This document shows, piece by piece, positions 18,051 to 26,909 of a DNA stretch of 64,000 nt (position 1 is the first letter of the stretch; each line of letters opens with the position of its first letter). A program made the position numbers and the translations under genes. This stretch comes from S5-327 sp965116015 (GTDB taxonomy: Bacteria > Chloroflexota > Dehalococcoidia > Lucifugimonadales > Australimonadaceae). The stretch is taken from positions 186,001 through 250,000 of the forward strand of contig OZ220477.1 in the NCBI GenBank assembly GCA_965116015.1. Reading direction: 5' to 3'. The notes under the pieces were generated by a model. It was given only the letters and a program-made list of their open reading frames with translations, did no database searches and was not told the origin of the DNA.

Positions 18051-18139
18051 CCGCTTTGCGTTCGCGCGCGGCGGTTTCGGAGAAGGTTGAGCCGCGTTAA
18101 CGAATGCGCCCCCGCTTTGCGTTTGCGCGCGGCGGTTTC
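18051..18139. repeat. Direct repeat, 28 bases, two copies
   Basis: Copies at 18051-18078 and 18112-18139 both begin CCGCTTTGCG and end GCGCGGCGGTTTC, and differ at one base. The copies are noncoding. Function is unknown. Confidence 0.8.
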
Positions 18140-18326
18140 CCTGACAGTGTGCCGCCGCGCGGACGACTTGTGGGTTGCGCGCGTCGCTGGCTGCTGGTTT
18201 TTCCGGGAGGCTCGCTCGCGACTTGCCGCTTCTCGCGATTTGCTGCTTCGGGCGATTCCTGAGGGCGGAAGGCGGAATGACGGGAATGATTGGGCGAATC
18301 GGCTTGTAGGCGGGGCGCGCGCGGGT

Positions 18327-18332
18327 TAGAAT
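18327..18332 (+). promoter_or_regulatory. Candidate -10 box of ftsY
   Basis: TAGAAT lies 57 bases before the ftsY ATG. The recurring -10-like boxes in this window are TATACT, TAGAAT and TAGAGT. No clear -35 box is visible. Confidence 0.35.
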
Positions 18333-18388
18333 TCGCGGCGCGCCTCTGCTCACCGTTCCCCGGCCCGGATCCGGGGGCGCGGGCGCCG

Positions 18389-19363
18389 ATGAGGGATTCG
18401 ACGTTGGTCTTTCGCTTTTTCCGCCGCAAAGAGAAGACGACCGGCGCGCTGGCCCGAACACGCGCTGGATGGGGCGGGGGGCTGACCAGCCTGTTCGAGG
18501 GCGCTCTGCTCTCGGACGAGGGGCTGTGGGAGCGTCTTGAAGACGCCCTCATCGCGGCGGATGTCGGCGTCGATACATCGCTTGCGACGGTGAACCGTGT
18601 GCGGCAGCGTGTGCGGGATGAGGGGGTGAGCGATGCGGCGGAGGCTCCGGAGCTTTTCAAGGAGGAGCTGGCGCTTCTGCTCGATCTGGAGGATAAGAGC
18701 ATTTGGGATTGGTACGACCAAGAGGAGCTGGCGGCCAAGCCGTTCGTGCTGATGGTGGTGGGAGTCAACGGGGTGGGCAAGACGACGAGCATCGCCAAGA
18801 TGGCCGCTCACTATCAGCGGCTGGGGAAGTCGGTTCTGATAGGGGCGGGCGACACGTTCCGCGCGGCGGCGATCGACCAGCTTAGGGTGTGGGGAGGGCG
18901 CCTGAAGGTTGATGTCGTCGCGCATCAGCAGGGGTCTGATCCGGGAGCGGTGGCGTTCGACGCGTATCAGGCGGCGGCGGCGCGGGGGGCGGACGTGCTG
19001 ATTTTCGATACGGCGGGACGGCTTCACAACAAGGCTCCGCTAATCGAGGAGCTCCGGAAGGTTCGGCGGGTGTTCGAGCGTCAGGGGGAGGGCGCGCCGC
19101 AGCAGACGCTGCTGGCGCTCGATGCGACGACGGGACGCAATGGTTTGGAGCAGGCGCGGGTGTTTCAGGAGGCTGTGGGGGTGGACGGGGTGTTTCTGGC
19201 GAAGCTCGACGGGACGGCGAAGGGAGGCGTCGCTGTTGCCATCGCGCAGGATCTGGGGCTGCCGGTGGTGTTCATCGGCTCTGGAGAGGGCGTCGACGAC
19301 ATCGCGCTGTTCGACGCCGATGATTTTGTTGATGCGCTGTTCGGCGACGGGGTGGAGGGCTGA
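18389..19363 (+). CDS. ftsY: Signal recognition particle receptor FtsY
   Basis: This 324-residue SRP-family GTPase docks SRP-ribosome complexes at the membrane. After a short N-terminus there is the N domain (LTSLFEGALLSDEGLWERLEDALIAADV), then G-domain motifs: P-loop GVNGVGKTTS, DTFRAAAIDQL, DTAGR, and LAKLDGTAKGG as the guanine-specificity loop. The long acidic A domain of E. coli FtsY is absent, which is normal for this phylum. ATG at 18389 gives the compact form. Its RNA partner gene (SRP RNA) lies at 29.2-29.3 kb. The stop overlaps the start of the following membrane protein by one base. Confidence 0.94.
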   Translation: MRDSTLVFRFFRRKEKTTGALARTRAGWGGGLTSLFEGALLSDEGLWERLEDALIAADVGVDTSLATVNRVRQRVRDEGVSDAAEAPELFKEELALLLDLEDKSIWDWYDQEELAAKPFVLMVVGVNGVGKTTSIAKMAAHYQRLGKSVLIGAGDTFRAAAIDQLRVWGGRLKVDVVAHQQGSDPGAVAFDAYQAAAARGADVLIFDTAGRLHNKAPLIEELRKVRRVFERQGEGAPQQTLLALDATTGRNGLEQARVFQEAVGVDGVFLAKLDGTAKGGVAVAIAQDLGLPVVFIGSGEGVDDIALFDADDFVDALFGDGVEG

Positions 19364-22300
19364 TGCTGGAGATGCTCCTTTCGGCGCTCGTTTGGCTGCT
19401 GGCGCTGGAGCTGTTCGCGCTGGTGGCGCTGCCGCTGTCGCATCAAGTGTTCTCGCGTTTGCCGGACCGGGGATACGCGTTCTCCAAACTGCTGGGGCTG
19501 CTTGGCGTTACGTATGCGACGTGGCTCATAGGGCTGAGCCATACGCTGCCGAACTCGGGGTGGACTGTGTTTCTGGCGGCGCTGGCGGTCGCCGTCGCGT
19601 CGTGGCTGGCCGCGCGTCATCAGGGGGGGGAGATGTTGCGGTTCGCTCGGTCGTCGGCGCCGACGATTATTGTTGTGGAGACGCTGTTCATTGCGGTGTT
19701 CGTGGGGGTGATGCTGCTGCGGGCGTCGACGCCGGACATTGTCCACACCGAGCAGCCGATGGATCTGATGTTCCTGAACGCGACGGTTGCAAGCCCGCAC
19801 TATCCGCCCACAGACCCGTGGCTGGCCGGCGTTGAGGTGTCGTACTACTACTTTGGCTATTTGATGATCGGTTCGGTTGCGATGGCGACGGGCACGGCTA
19901 CGTCAGTGGCGTACAACCTGGGGCTCGCGACGGTTGCGGCGATGGGCGCAGTAGCGGCGTTCGGGGTGTCGTACAACCTGGTGGGTCTTGCTCGGGGCTC
20001 GGTGGACGCGCGTGTGCTTGCGGGTTTGATGGGGGCGTTTCTGCTTCTGGCAGCGAGCAATCTTGTGGGCGCGCTGGAGCTCGTTCGGGCGGCGGGAGGG
20101 CTGAGCGCGGGTTTCTGGGAGTACATCGGCGTCGCGGGCCTTACGGCTCCCGAGGGAGTGTCGATGTGGCGTCCGGAGGAGGTTTGGTGGTGGTGGAGGG
20201 CGTCGCGGGTGATTCCCGGGGCGATCGCGGAGTTTCCGGCGTTCAGTTTCGTGCTGGGCGATCTGCATCCGCATGTGATATCGACGGGCTTTCTGTTGCT
20301 GTCTGCGGGTCTGGCGGTGCAGGTGTACCTGCAGCAAGGGCTGTCGCACGTTGGAGCGCTGCGGCGTAACTGGCCGCTGCTGCTGGCGACGGTGGCGACG
20401 GTTGGAGCGCTGGGGGCGACGAATCTGTGGGATATGCCGGTGGCGCTGACGCTGGTGGGGGGAGCGGCGCTGCTGAATGCGGTTCGGAGCGGCAGGCGCT
20501 TACAGCTTGGGCGCTCGGTGGCGGTGTCGAACAACGTGATAGCGGTGGGGGGAGCGAGCGGGACGGCGGCTAGTCAGGAGACGCATCAGGCGCGGCTGTA
20601 CACGGTGCGCGACGGCGTGTGGCGTTCGGGCCCGACGCTGGAGACGCGGGGAACGGGTTCGGGAGCCGACCTGGGCGCGTCGATCGCGGCTTCGGACGAC
20701 ATCGTTGCGGTGGGCGCGCCTCGGGCGAGCAGAACGGGGGTTGTTTACCTGTATGGTCCGTGGAACGACGGGTGGGCGCACCGGGCGACGCTGCGGCCGC
20801 CGGAGGAGGGGGTCGTGCGCGGGTTCGGGCGTTCCGTGGCGGTTGCACACGGGCTTGCGGCGGTGTCTGCGCAGGGGGCGGTGTACGTTTACCGGGAGGA
20901 GCCGGGAGAGTGGATGCTCGACGCGGAGCTTCCTCTCGAACAGGGCGTGTCGGATTCTGATCCGGTTGTTGCGCTTGACGGGGAAACGCTGGCGGTTGGC
21001 CTGCCATCGTACGAGGGAGGGGAGGCGTACGTGTACGAGCGCGTCGACGGGGCGTGGGAGCGGACGGCGCTGGATCCCAAGTCTGCGGAGCCGCCGCGGC
21101 TGCGGCGGTTCGGGCGCAGCATTTCGGTAAGGGGTTCGCGGGTTGCGGTGGGCGCGGCTGGCGCGGTGGTTACGTTTCAGCGGAATGGGGGGAAGTGGGA
21201 GTTCGACGCGGCGGCGCGTCCGCCGCAGCGGAGCCTCTCTTTCGGGGGGTCGGTGGGGGTCGATGGGAATTATCTGGTTGCGGGGGGCAGTCCGGGTGGT
21301 GATCGCGCGTTGGACCACGGAGCTGCTTGCGTGTTCATACGAACGAACGAGGGGTGGGAGCTGCAGTCTCAGCTTCAAGCGGAGGACGCGGGGCCGGGCG
21401 ATCTGGCGGGGAGCGCGGCGGCCATCAGCGGCGACACTATCGTGTTGGGGGCTCCGGGCGGCAGCCAGGGGAATGCGTTCGTATTCCGGCGGGCGTTGGA
21501 CAAGTGGGAGTTTGCGTGGAAGGTGGGGAGCCGGTGGAGGTTCCCGTCCACGGCGACGGCGCTTGCGGCGTTCGGCTTGGGGAGCGTTCTGGCGGCGCTG
21601 CCGTTCCTGGCGAATTTCGAGAGTTCGGTGAGCGGGGTGTTGCCGCTGCGGACGATTATGACGCGTCCGGCGCACCTTGTGCTGGTGTGGGGGTTTGCTG
21701 GGTTCCTTGCGGCGCCTGTGCTGCTGGCGGCGCTGCGCTCTATCTTCGCGCGGGGGAATTGGTCGCTGCTGCGCTTTGCAGTAGCGGCGTTCGTGGCGTT
21801 CGCTCCTGTTATGTTCTGGCTGCAGCCGGTGTACGGCGTGCTGATATATCTGCTTATCGCGCTGCTGTTCGTATTCCATCAAGCGGGGTTCCGCTCGCCC
21901 AAGGTCGACGAGGCGCTGTTCGCCTACAACTCACGGGTTACGTTCGTCATCGTGGCCGCGCTGGTGGCGGCAGGATTGCTGTGGGACGGGATAGTGAGCA
22001 GCGAGCGCGGAGTCGGCGGCGAGTTGCTGGCGGTGGACCGGTTGCTGGTGGCGCTGCCGATGGCGACGTTCATTGCGCTGGCCCTCTACGGGGCGTGGAC
22101 GCTGGCGCACCGGGACAGCGAGGCGATCCGCGAGGCGGGGGCCGATCGTCCCGGGGCGACTCACTGGAACGCTCACGCGCCGGCGCTGCTTGTGCTTGTT
22201 GTAGCGGGGGCTCTGATTATGGGGGTGGAGCTGTTCCATGTGGCGGACGCGTTCGGGGGGGATCTGCGGCGGCAGAACACACTGTTCAAGCTCTACTATC

Positions 22301-22974
22301 AGGCGTGGGCGTTGATGGCGGTTCTGGGTGGGTTCGGTCTGTGGTTTGTGTGGACGCGCTGGGATCGCCGGCGGCTCACAGGGCGGATCGGCTCCATGCT
22401 GTGGGTCGCTTTGCTTGTCGTGGGATTAGGAGCGGTGAGCTACTACGCGTTCGCTGCGGTCGCGACGCGCGCGGATGGGTCGGACGCGCTTCGGCTGGAC
22501 GGCCTGGCGCACCTCGATTCATCGGCGCCGGCGGAGGCTGAGCTCATCCGCTGGGTGCGCGAGGAGACGCCTCGCGACGCAGTTGTGCTGCAGGGCGCGC
22601 GGGTTCCGTGTCCTGAGAATCCGGGGGGTTGCGACGATTGGAAGCCGGAGCTTGCGCGCGTTGCGTCGGCGACAGGCCGTCCGACGGTTATCGGGTGGGC
22701 GGGTCATGAGAAGCAGTGGAGGGAGGATCAGGAGGATATCTCTCGCCGGCAGGATCATGTGAAGGAGATCTACGAAACGACTGATCTTGTTGCGGCGAGG
22801 GCGCTTCTGCGGCGATACGGAGTTGACTACGTTATTGTGGGGCCTCGCGAGCGGGAGCTGTACGGCGTCGAGGGGCTGGCGAAATTCAGTGAGCTTGGCT
22901 CCCCCGTATTCCAGTCGGGGTTCGACGACGGGATGTTTCGCGTGCATCGCATCGCGGCCGAGGGAGAGTTGTAA
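19363..22974 (+). CDS. DUF2298 (Chlor_Arch_YYY) membrane protein with inserted seven-repeat propeller
   Basis: This 1203-residue protein is of the Chlor_Arch_YYY/DUF2298 family. The name-giving triple tyrosine is at residues 161-163 (SYYYFGYLMIG). Many membrane segments lie in residues 1-375 and 728-1060, and the C-terminal soluble part (AVVLQGARVPCPE, GWAGHEKQWR, VDYVIVGPRERELYG) is typical. Between helices, residues about 378-725 are soluble and hold seven repeats of the type FGRSVAV..D.IAVG.P.....G.VYVY, as in FG-GAP/integrin-like beta-propellers. Family members usually lack this insert. The protein is a putative GT-C-like partner of the following TIGR03663 protein, with which it overlaps by one base. 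The propeller should face the outside. Role in protein or lipid glycosylation is inferred. Confidence 0.85.
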   Translation: MLEMLLSALVWLLALELFALVALPLSHQVFSRLPDRGYAFSKLLGLLGVTYATWLIGLSHTLPNSGWTVFLAALAVAVASWLAARHQGGEMLRFARSSAPTIIVVETLFIAVFVGVMLLRASTPDIVHTEQPMDLMFLNATVASPHYPPTDPWLAGVEVSYYYFGYLMIGSVAMATGTATSVAYNLGLATVAAMGAVAAFGVSYNLVGLARGSVDARVLAGLMGAFLLLAASNLVGALELVRAAGGLSAGFWEYIGVAGLTAPEGVSMWRPEEVWWWWRASRVIPGAIAEFPAFSFVLGDLHPHVISTGFLLLSAGLAVQVYLQQGLSHVGALRRNWPLLLATVATVGALGATNLWDMPVALTLVGGAALLNAVRSGRRLQLGRSVAVSNNVIAVGGASGTAASQETHQARLYTVRDGVWRSGPTLETRGTGSGADLGASIAASDDIVAVGAPRASRTGVVYLYGPWNDGWAHRATLRPPEEGVVRGFGRSVAVAHGLAAVSAQGAVYVYREEPGEWMLDAELPLEQGVSDSDPVVALDGETLAVGLPSYEGGEAYVYERVDGAWERTALDPKSAEPPRLRRFGRSISVRGSRVAVGAAGAVVTFQRNGGKWEFDAAARPPQRSLSFGGSVGVDGNYLVAGGSPGGDRALDHGAACVFIRTNEGWELQSQLQAEDAGPGDLAGSAAAISGDTIVLGAPGGSQGNAFVFRRALDKWEFAWKVGSRWRFPSTATALAAFGLGSVLAALPFLANFESSVSGVLPLRTIMTRPAHLVLVWGFAGFLAAPVLLAALRSIFARGNWSLLRFAVAAFVAFAPVMFWLQPVYGVLIYLLIALLFVFHQAGFRSPKVDEALFAYNSRVTFVIVAALVAAGLLWDGIVSSERGVGGELLAVDRLLVALPMATFIALALYGAWTLAHRDSEAIREAGADRPGATHWNAHAPALLVLVVAGALIMGVELFHVADAFGGDLRRQNTLFKLYYQAWALMAVLGGFGLWFVWTRWDRRRLTGRIGSMLWVALLVVGLGAVSYYAFAAVATRADGSDALRLDGLAHLDSSAPAEAELIRWVREETPRDAVVLQGARVPCPENPGGCDDWKPELARVASATGRPTVIGWAGHEKQWREDQEDISRRQDHVKEIYETTDLVAARALLRRYGVDYVIVGPRERELYGVEGLAKFSELGSPVFQSGFDDGMFRVHRIAAEGEL

Positions 22975-25457
22975 TGGCGAAAGGGAGGCGGGCAAGGAGG
23001 GCGAGGGCAGCCGCTGTGCGAGGGACTTCGCAGCAGGGGCCGCAGCAGGAGGCCTTGCCGCAGAGCACAGAGGCTCCGGTTGAGGATCCGGAGGAGAGTT
23101 CTCCTGAATCTCCCGCTGTGGAGCGTCCCGCGTCGGCGTCGCGCGCCTCGTGGCCTCGGCCTCGCCTGCCGCGGACGTGGGAGGGATGGGCGTACGTCGC
23201 GCTGATCGCGGTCGCGCTGGGCACGCGGTTGTGGGATCTGGGAGGGCGCGCGCTCCACTACGACGAGATTCTGCATGCGTGGTATTCGTGGCGGTTCCTG
23301 GAGGGGCTGGGTTATTCTCACACGCCGCTGACGCACGGGCCGTTCCTCTTTCATGCGGGGGCGGCTACGTACGCGCTGGTTGGGTCGAGCGATTTTACGG
23401 CGCGGCTGCTGCCCGCCCTGTTCGGAGTGGCGCTGGTGGGGTTGCCGTACTTTCTGCGGAGCGAGCTTGGGCGCGCGGGGGCCTTGTGCGCTGCCGGGTT
23501 TCTGCTGCTGTCGCCGTCGATGCTTTACTTCGGCCGGTTTATGAGGAACGACATCTTTATGGCGGTGTGGGCGCTGGCGATGGTGGCGGTGATTTTCCGC
23601 TACAGGGATCGCCCGCGGATGTCGCTGCTGGTCGCGTGGGCGGCGCTGTGGGCGTTCGCTTTTGCGACGAAGGAGAGCGCCTATCTGCTGGCGGGGACGT
23701 TTGGGTTGTTCCTGCTGATTATGGCGGCTCCGGCCTTTTGGGAATGGGCGCAGGCGAAGCGTCGGCTGTCGCACGTGGGGCCTGACGGGGATCTGTTCAT
23801 TGTTCTGGCGACGCTGTCGCTGCCGCTCTTTGCGCCTCTTGTGGGTCTGACGCAGGGGTTCTTCAACATCGTGCTGGTGAACCCTGACGGGAACGATCCG
23901 CGGGTGCAGGCGGGAGAGCTGGCGCGCGCGGCGGCGGAGACGGGAGCGCCGGCGGGGGGGGCGGTTTACATCGCGACGTTCGTTGTTGTGGCGTGCGTCG
24001 CTGTTTCTCTCGCGGTGGGGCGTTTGTGGGGTTTCCGGAAATGGGCGACGCTGGCGGCGGTGTTCGTGGCGGTGTGGCTGCCTCTCTTCACGAGCGTATT
24101 CACGAACTGGCAGGGGTTCTTCACTGGTCTGTGGGGTTCGCTGGGGTACTGGATGGCGCAGCAGGAGGTGGAGCGGGCGAATCAGCCGCTGCACTACTAC
24201 GCGCTGGGTCTCTCGAACTACGAGTTTCTGGTTACGGTTCCGGCCGTTCTTGGGGCGGTTTACCTGCTTGCGCGGTCGAAGCTGGCGTTCGACCGGTTCA
24301 TTGTGGGGTGGGCGGCGCTTACGTTCGCGCTGTTCACGATTGCGGGAGAGCGTATGCCGTGGCTGCATGTGGGGATTACCCTTCCGCTTGCGATTATCGC
24401 GGGACGAGCGGCGGGGATTCTGCTGGGGACGGCGGCGAAGTCGCCGCGGTGGGGGGCGGGAGCGTGCGTATTGGGAGCAGGACTCGGCGCGCTGGCCTTC
24501 TATGTGGCGATGGCGATAGCTGGCTACGAGAGCGAGGCGCTGGACATTCCGCCTGCGGTTGCGATTGCGGTTGGCGCGGTCGTTGGGGGGTTTCTGGCGT
24601 TCGGGTTTGCGGCGCGTTCGCGGGCGCGCGAGAGGCGCTTCGCTTCTTCCGCTTCTTACACATACTCCGCCTCTTCTTGGCCGTCGCAGGCGACGCTGGC
24701 GGCGGCGATAGCGGTCGGCATACTCGCTCTGGGGGCTGTCGGGACTGGGGCGGCGGCTGTGCGCGCGAGCTACTCCCATGCGGGGTTCGAGCGTCCGGAT
24801 GAGCTTTTCGTGTACTCGCAGACGGGGCAGGAGGCTCCGTATGGGGCGGAATGCATGGAGAGGCTTGCGGAGGCGTCGGGGCTGGGGAAGGAAGGGCTCC
24901 GGATTCTGGTGGGGGAGTCGGACAACCACGTGTGGCAGTGGCGCTGGTATCTGCGCGATTACGGGGCTGTGAGTGAACGGCGGTTAGATCTTTCTCCTCT
25001 CACCGCCGAATCGAACGCCGCGGAGAGCTTCGAAGTGGTGATGATGAGCCAGGTGGTTGAGCAGCAGAGCCTCGCGGGGCTGGACGGGTTCGAGCGTGTG
25101 GGGGAGCTAACCCAGCTCTGGTGGTTCCCCAACTACGCTTACAACGAGCTGTCGCTCTCCGCGATACTGTCGGGGGCGTTGTCGCGCGAGGGGTGGCGGA
25201 CTGCGCTTTCCTACTTCGTTGATCGCGAGTTTGGGAGCTCGATGCAGTGGAGCTCCGGGGCCATATACGTGCGCGCCGATCTTGCAGGGGTTGCGGAGGG
25301 GTGCTCGACGCTGCGGTTCGCTCCGCCGGATCAGGAGCGCGCGTTCCATCCGCTCGATTCGTTCGATTCGTTCGATCCGCTCCATCCTGGCGGCGCGGGG
25401 GAGTCTGGCGCTGGCGGGGCGGTGGCGGCTCAGCCCATAGCTGCGAGCGCGGCGTGA
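22974..25457 (+). CDS. TIGR03663/Agl23-like GT-C membrane glycosyltransferase family protein
   Basis: This 827-residue protein has a charged cytoplasmic N-terminus (about 70 residues, Arg then Glu/Pro-rich), then about twelve membrane segments. The first outer loop carries the acidic pair D97-E98 in HYDEILHAWYSW, the placement expected of the catalytic acid in GT-C (PMT/ArnT-like) enzymes that use polyprenyl-phosphate sugars. RFMRNDIFM near residue 190 is also characteristic. This family is commonly encoded beside Chlor_Arch_YYY proteins, as here with a one-base overlap. The C-terminus carries a short repeat (SFDSFDP) from a 9-base repeat in the DNA, then a Gly/Ala tail overlapping rnc by 28 bases. 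Confidence 0.82.
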   Translation: MAKGRRARRARAAAVRGTSQQGPQQEALPQSTEAPVEDPEESSPESPAVERPASASRASWPRPRLPRTWEGWAYVALIAVALGTRLWDLGGRALHYDEILHAWYSWRFLEGLGYSHTPLTHGPFLFHAGAATYALVGSSDFTARLLPALFGVALVGLPYFLRSELGRAGALCAAGFLLLSPSMLYFGRFMRNDIFMAVWALAMVAVIFRYRDRPRMSLLVAWAALWAFAFATKESAYLLAGTFGLFLLIMAAPAFWEWAQAKRRLSHVGPDGDLFIVLATLSLPLFAPLVGLTQGFFNIVLVNPDGNDPRVQAGELARAAAETGAPAGGAVYIATFVVVACVAVSLAVGRLWGFRKWATLAAVFVAVWLPLFTSVFTNWQGFFTGLWGSLGYWMAQQEVERANQPLHYYALGLSNYEFLVTVPAVLGAVYLLARSKLAFDRFIVGWAALTFALFTIAGERMPWLHVGITLPLAIIAGRAAGILLGTAAKSPRWGAGACVLGAGLGALAFYVAMAIAGYESEALDIPPAVAIAVGAVVGGFLAFGFAARSRARERRFASSASYTYSASSWPSQATLAAAIAVGILALGAVGTGAAAVRASYSHAGFERPDELFVYSQTGQEAPYGAECMERLAEASGLGKEGLRILVGESDNHVWQWRWYLRDYGAVSERRLDLSPLTAESNAAESFEVVMMSQVVEQQSLAGLDGFERVGELTQLWWFPNYAYNELSLSAILSGALSREGWRTALSYFVDREFGSSMQWSSGAIYVRADLAGVAEGCSTLRFAPPDQERAFHPLDSFDSFDPLHPGGAGESGAGGAVAAQPIAASAA

Positions 25458-26137
25458 GCGGCGCGCCGTTCGGCTTCGGCCTTGCTGCGCCCTGATCCCT
25501 CGCCGACGGGTTCGCTTTCGACTTCGGCTTGCACGGTGAACGTTCTGGCGTGGGGCGGGCCGGTTTCGTCGACGATGCGGTAGACGGGCAGGGGGCGTCC
25601 CAGTCGCTGGAGCGTTTCTTGGAGCGCGCTTTTGGCGTCGCGCGAGGGGCCTTGGGGGTCGATGGAGCTGAGGCGGTCGCCAAGCCATCGGAGCACGAGC
25701 GCGCGGGCTTCCCTTTCGCCGCGGTCGAGGAGCACGGCGCCGAGCACAGCCTCGAGCGCGGCGGCGAGGTTGCGTTGCCGCCGGCGCCCGCCGTTGGCGT
25801 CCTCGCCGAGTCCGAGGATGAGGCGCTCGCCGAGGTTGATGGAGTCGGCTACGGCTGCGAGCACGGGGCCTTGCACGAGGGAGGCGCGAGCGCGCGTGAG
25901 GTTGCCCTCGTTGAAGCGGGGGTAGCGCTCGAACAGCTCGGCGGCGACTACCCATCCGAGGAAGGCGTCGCCGAGATACTCGAGCCGGTCGTAGCTGACG
26001 CGGCGTCGGTCGGGCTGCTCGTTGAGGTAGGAGCTGTGCGTCACCGCTTCGCGCAGCAGGGCTTGGTCGTTGAATCGCACGCCGAGCTTCTGTTCGAGCG
26101 CGGCCAGGTTGCTGCTGTCGGGCGGGGGGCTAGTCAA
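25430..26137 (-). CDS. rnc: Ribonuclease III
   Basis: This 235-residue enzyme processes double-stranded RNA such as rRNA precursors. The catalytic signature RLEYLGDAFLG is near residue 50 and a C-terminal dsRNA-binding domain runs from about 160. In the second metal-binding block the sequence is NLAAALEAVLGAVLLD: the glutamate (E. coli E117) is kept but the aspartate three residues before it (E. coli D114) is alanine. The start is TTG at 26137 and overlaps the stop of the upstream gene, so translation is probably coupled. Convergent with the Agl23-like gene by 28 bases. Confidence 0.88.
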   Translation of the reverse strand: MTSPPPDSSNLAALEQKLGVRFNDQALLREAVTHSSYLNEQPDRRRVSYDRLEYLGDAFLGWVVAAELFERYPRFNEGNLTRARASLVQGPVLAAVADSINLGERLILGLGEDANGGRRRQRNLAAALEAVLGAVLLDRGEREARALVLRWLGDRLSSIDPQGPSRDAKSALQETLQRLGRPLPVYRIVDETGPPHARTFTVQAEVESEPVGEGSGRSKAEAERRAAHAALAAMG

Positions 26138-26768
26138 AGACTCCCTTGGGCCATGGGGGCTGGGGGCGCTTCACTTCGCCGACGAACAGGTTGCTCTGCA
26201 CGAGGTTGACGAGGGAGTCGAACGCGCTGGCGGCCTGGTCGGGGGACTGCGGGCGTATGAGTTTGACGAACGCGGAGCCTCCGCCCTCGAACACGAAGGT
26301 GGGGGTGCCGAACACTCCGCGTTCGTCGACGGCGCGCTTGTGGGTTGCGGCGATGGCGTCGAGCGTGGAGCGGTCGTTGAGGTCTTGCGCGAACTGTTGG
26401 GCATCGAGGCCGGCTTCGACGGCGAGGCGCTGGAGGAGATCCTTGTCGCCGAGGTCGCGGCGTTCCTCGTGGCGGGCCTTGAGGAGGAGCGGGAGGTAGG
26501 CGCGGAGCTGGTTTTCGCCCTGCCGCCGCGCGGCTTCGCCGGCGCGCAGGCCCCACAGGCTGCCGTTGAGGTTCTCGTCGGGCTCGTCCCACGCGTGGTA
26601 GTCGGGGCCGACTTTCTGGTTGGCCTGTTCGAGGGAGAAGGGGCGCCATGTAATCTCGATGGGGTCTTCTCCGCCTTTGGCCTGTTTCACTTGATCCAGC
26701 CACACGGCTGCATTGAATACGAACGGTCAACGGAAATCGTAGTAGACCTCTGCCTTGAGGGTCGTCAT
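26130..26768 (-). CDS. DsbA/FrnE-like thioredoxin-fold protein with in-frame UGA (candidate selenoprotein)
   Basis: The visible uninterrupted frame starts only at a GTG at 26705, but translation from ATG at 26768 reads MTTLKAEVYYDFR, then UGA (26729-26727), then PFVFNAAVWLDQV. The residues around the UGA match the start of the DsbA/2-hydroxychromene-2-carboxylate isomerase family, whose active-site Cys lies exactly there (DFxCPxxx). The rest follows the family: helical insert, GVFGTPTFVF with the cis-Pro, C-terminal helix. Total 212 residues with UGA as selenocysteine. No cysteine occurs anywhere in the protein, so Sec would be its only redox residue. A hairpin fitting bacterial SECIS rules follows the UGA. 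Alternative: a nonsense mutation in a Cys codon. Stop overlaps rnc start. Confidence 0.72.
26697..26710 (-). promoter_or_regulatory. Candidate bacterial SECIS hairpin
   Basis: Downstream of the UGA the mRNA can fold CAGCC-GUGU-GGCUG, a perfect 5-bp stem with a 4-base loop starting with G. Twenty-one bases separate the UGA from the loop. Bacterial SECIS elements known from formate dehydrogenase have a small loop with a G in its first two bases, about 16-37 bases after the UGA. A weaker outer pairing (AU/AU) extends the stem past one mismatch. Confidence 0.55.
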
Positions 26769-26909
26769 TGCAGCTTCTTTCCCCGGGGACGTTCGCCCCG
26801 GATGGCGTTCTTGTTCTCCGCGCGGCCCCGGGATTTCCGCATTCGCGCGGGACAGGGCGGAGGGGGCGATTGTAGCCTATTCGCGCTCCAGGGGAACGGC
26901 AAGGGGCGC

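Larger units (their letters stand above)
17876..18388. other. Intergenic region upstream of ftsY with a repeated 28-mer
   Basis: No convincing gene is seen here. The stretch holds a 28-base direct repeat (18051-18078 and 18112-18139, one mismatch, 61 bases apart) and several GC-rich inverted segments. A TAGAAT box (18327-18332) is flanked by GGCGCGC/GCGCGCC arms and could be the -10 of ftsY. Confidence 0.5.

Noticed and set aside
26130..26705. The DsbA-like gene as a short protein starting at GTG 26705
   Set aside because: This start loses the first strand and active site of the fold and has no ribosome site, while the frame upstream of the UGA matches the family exactly.
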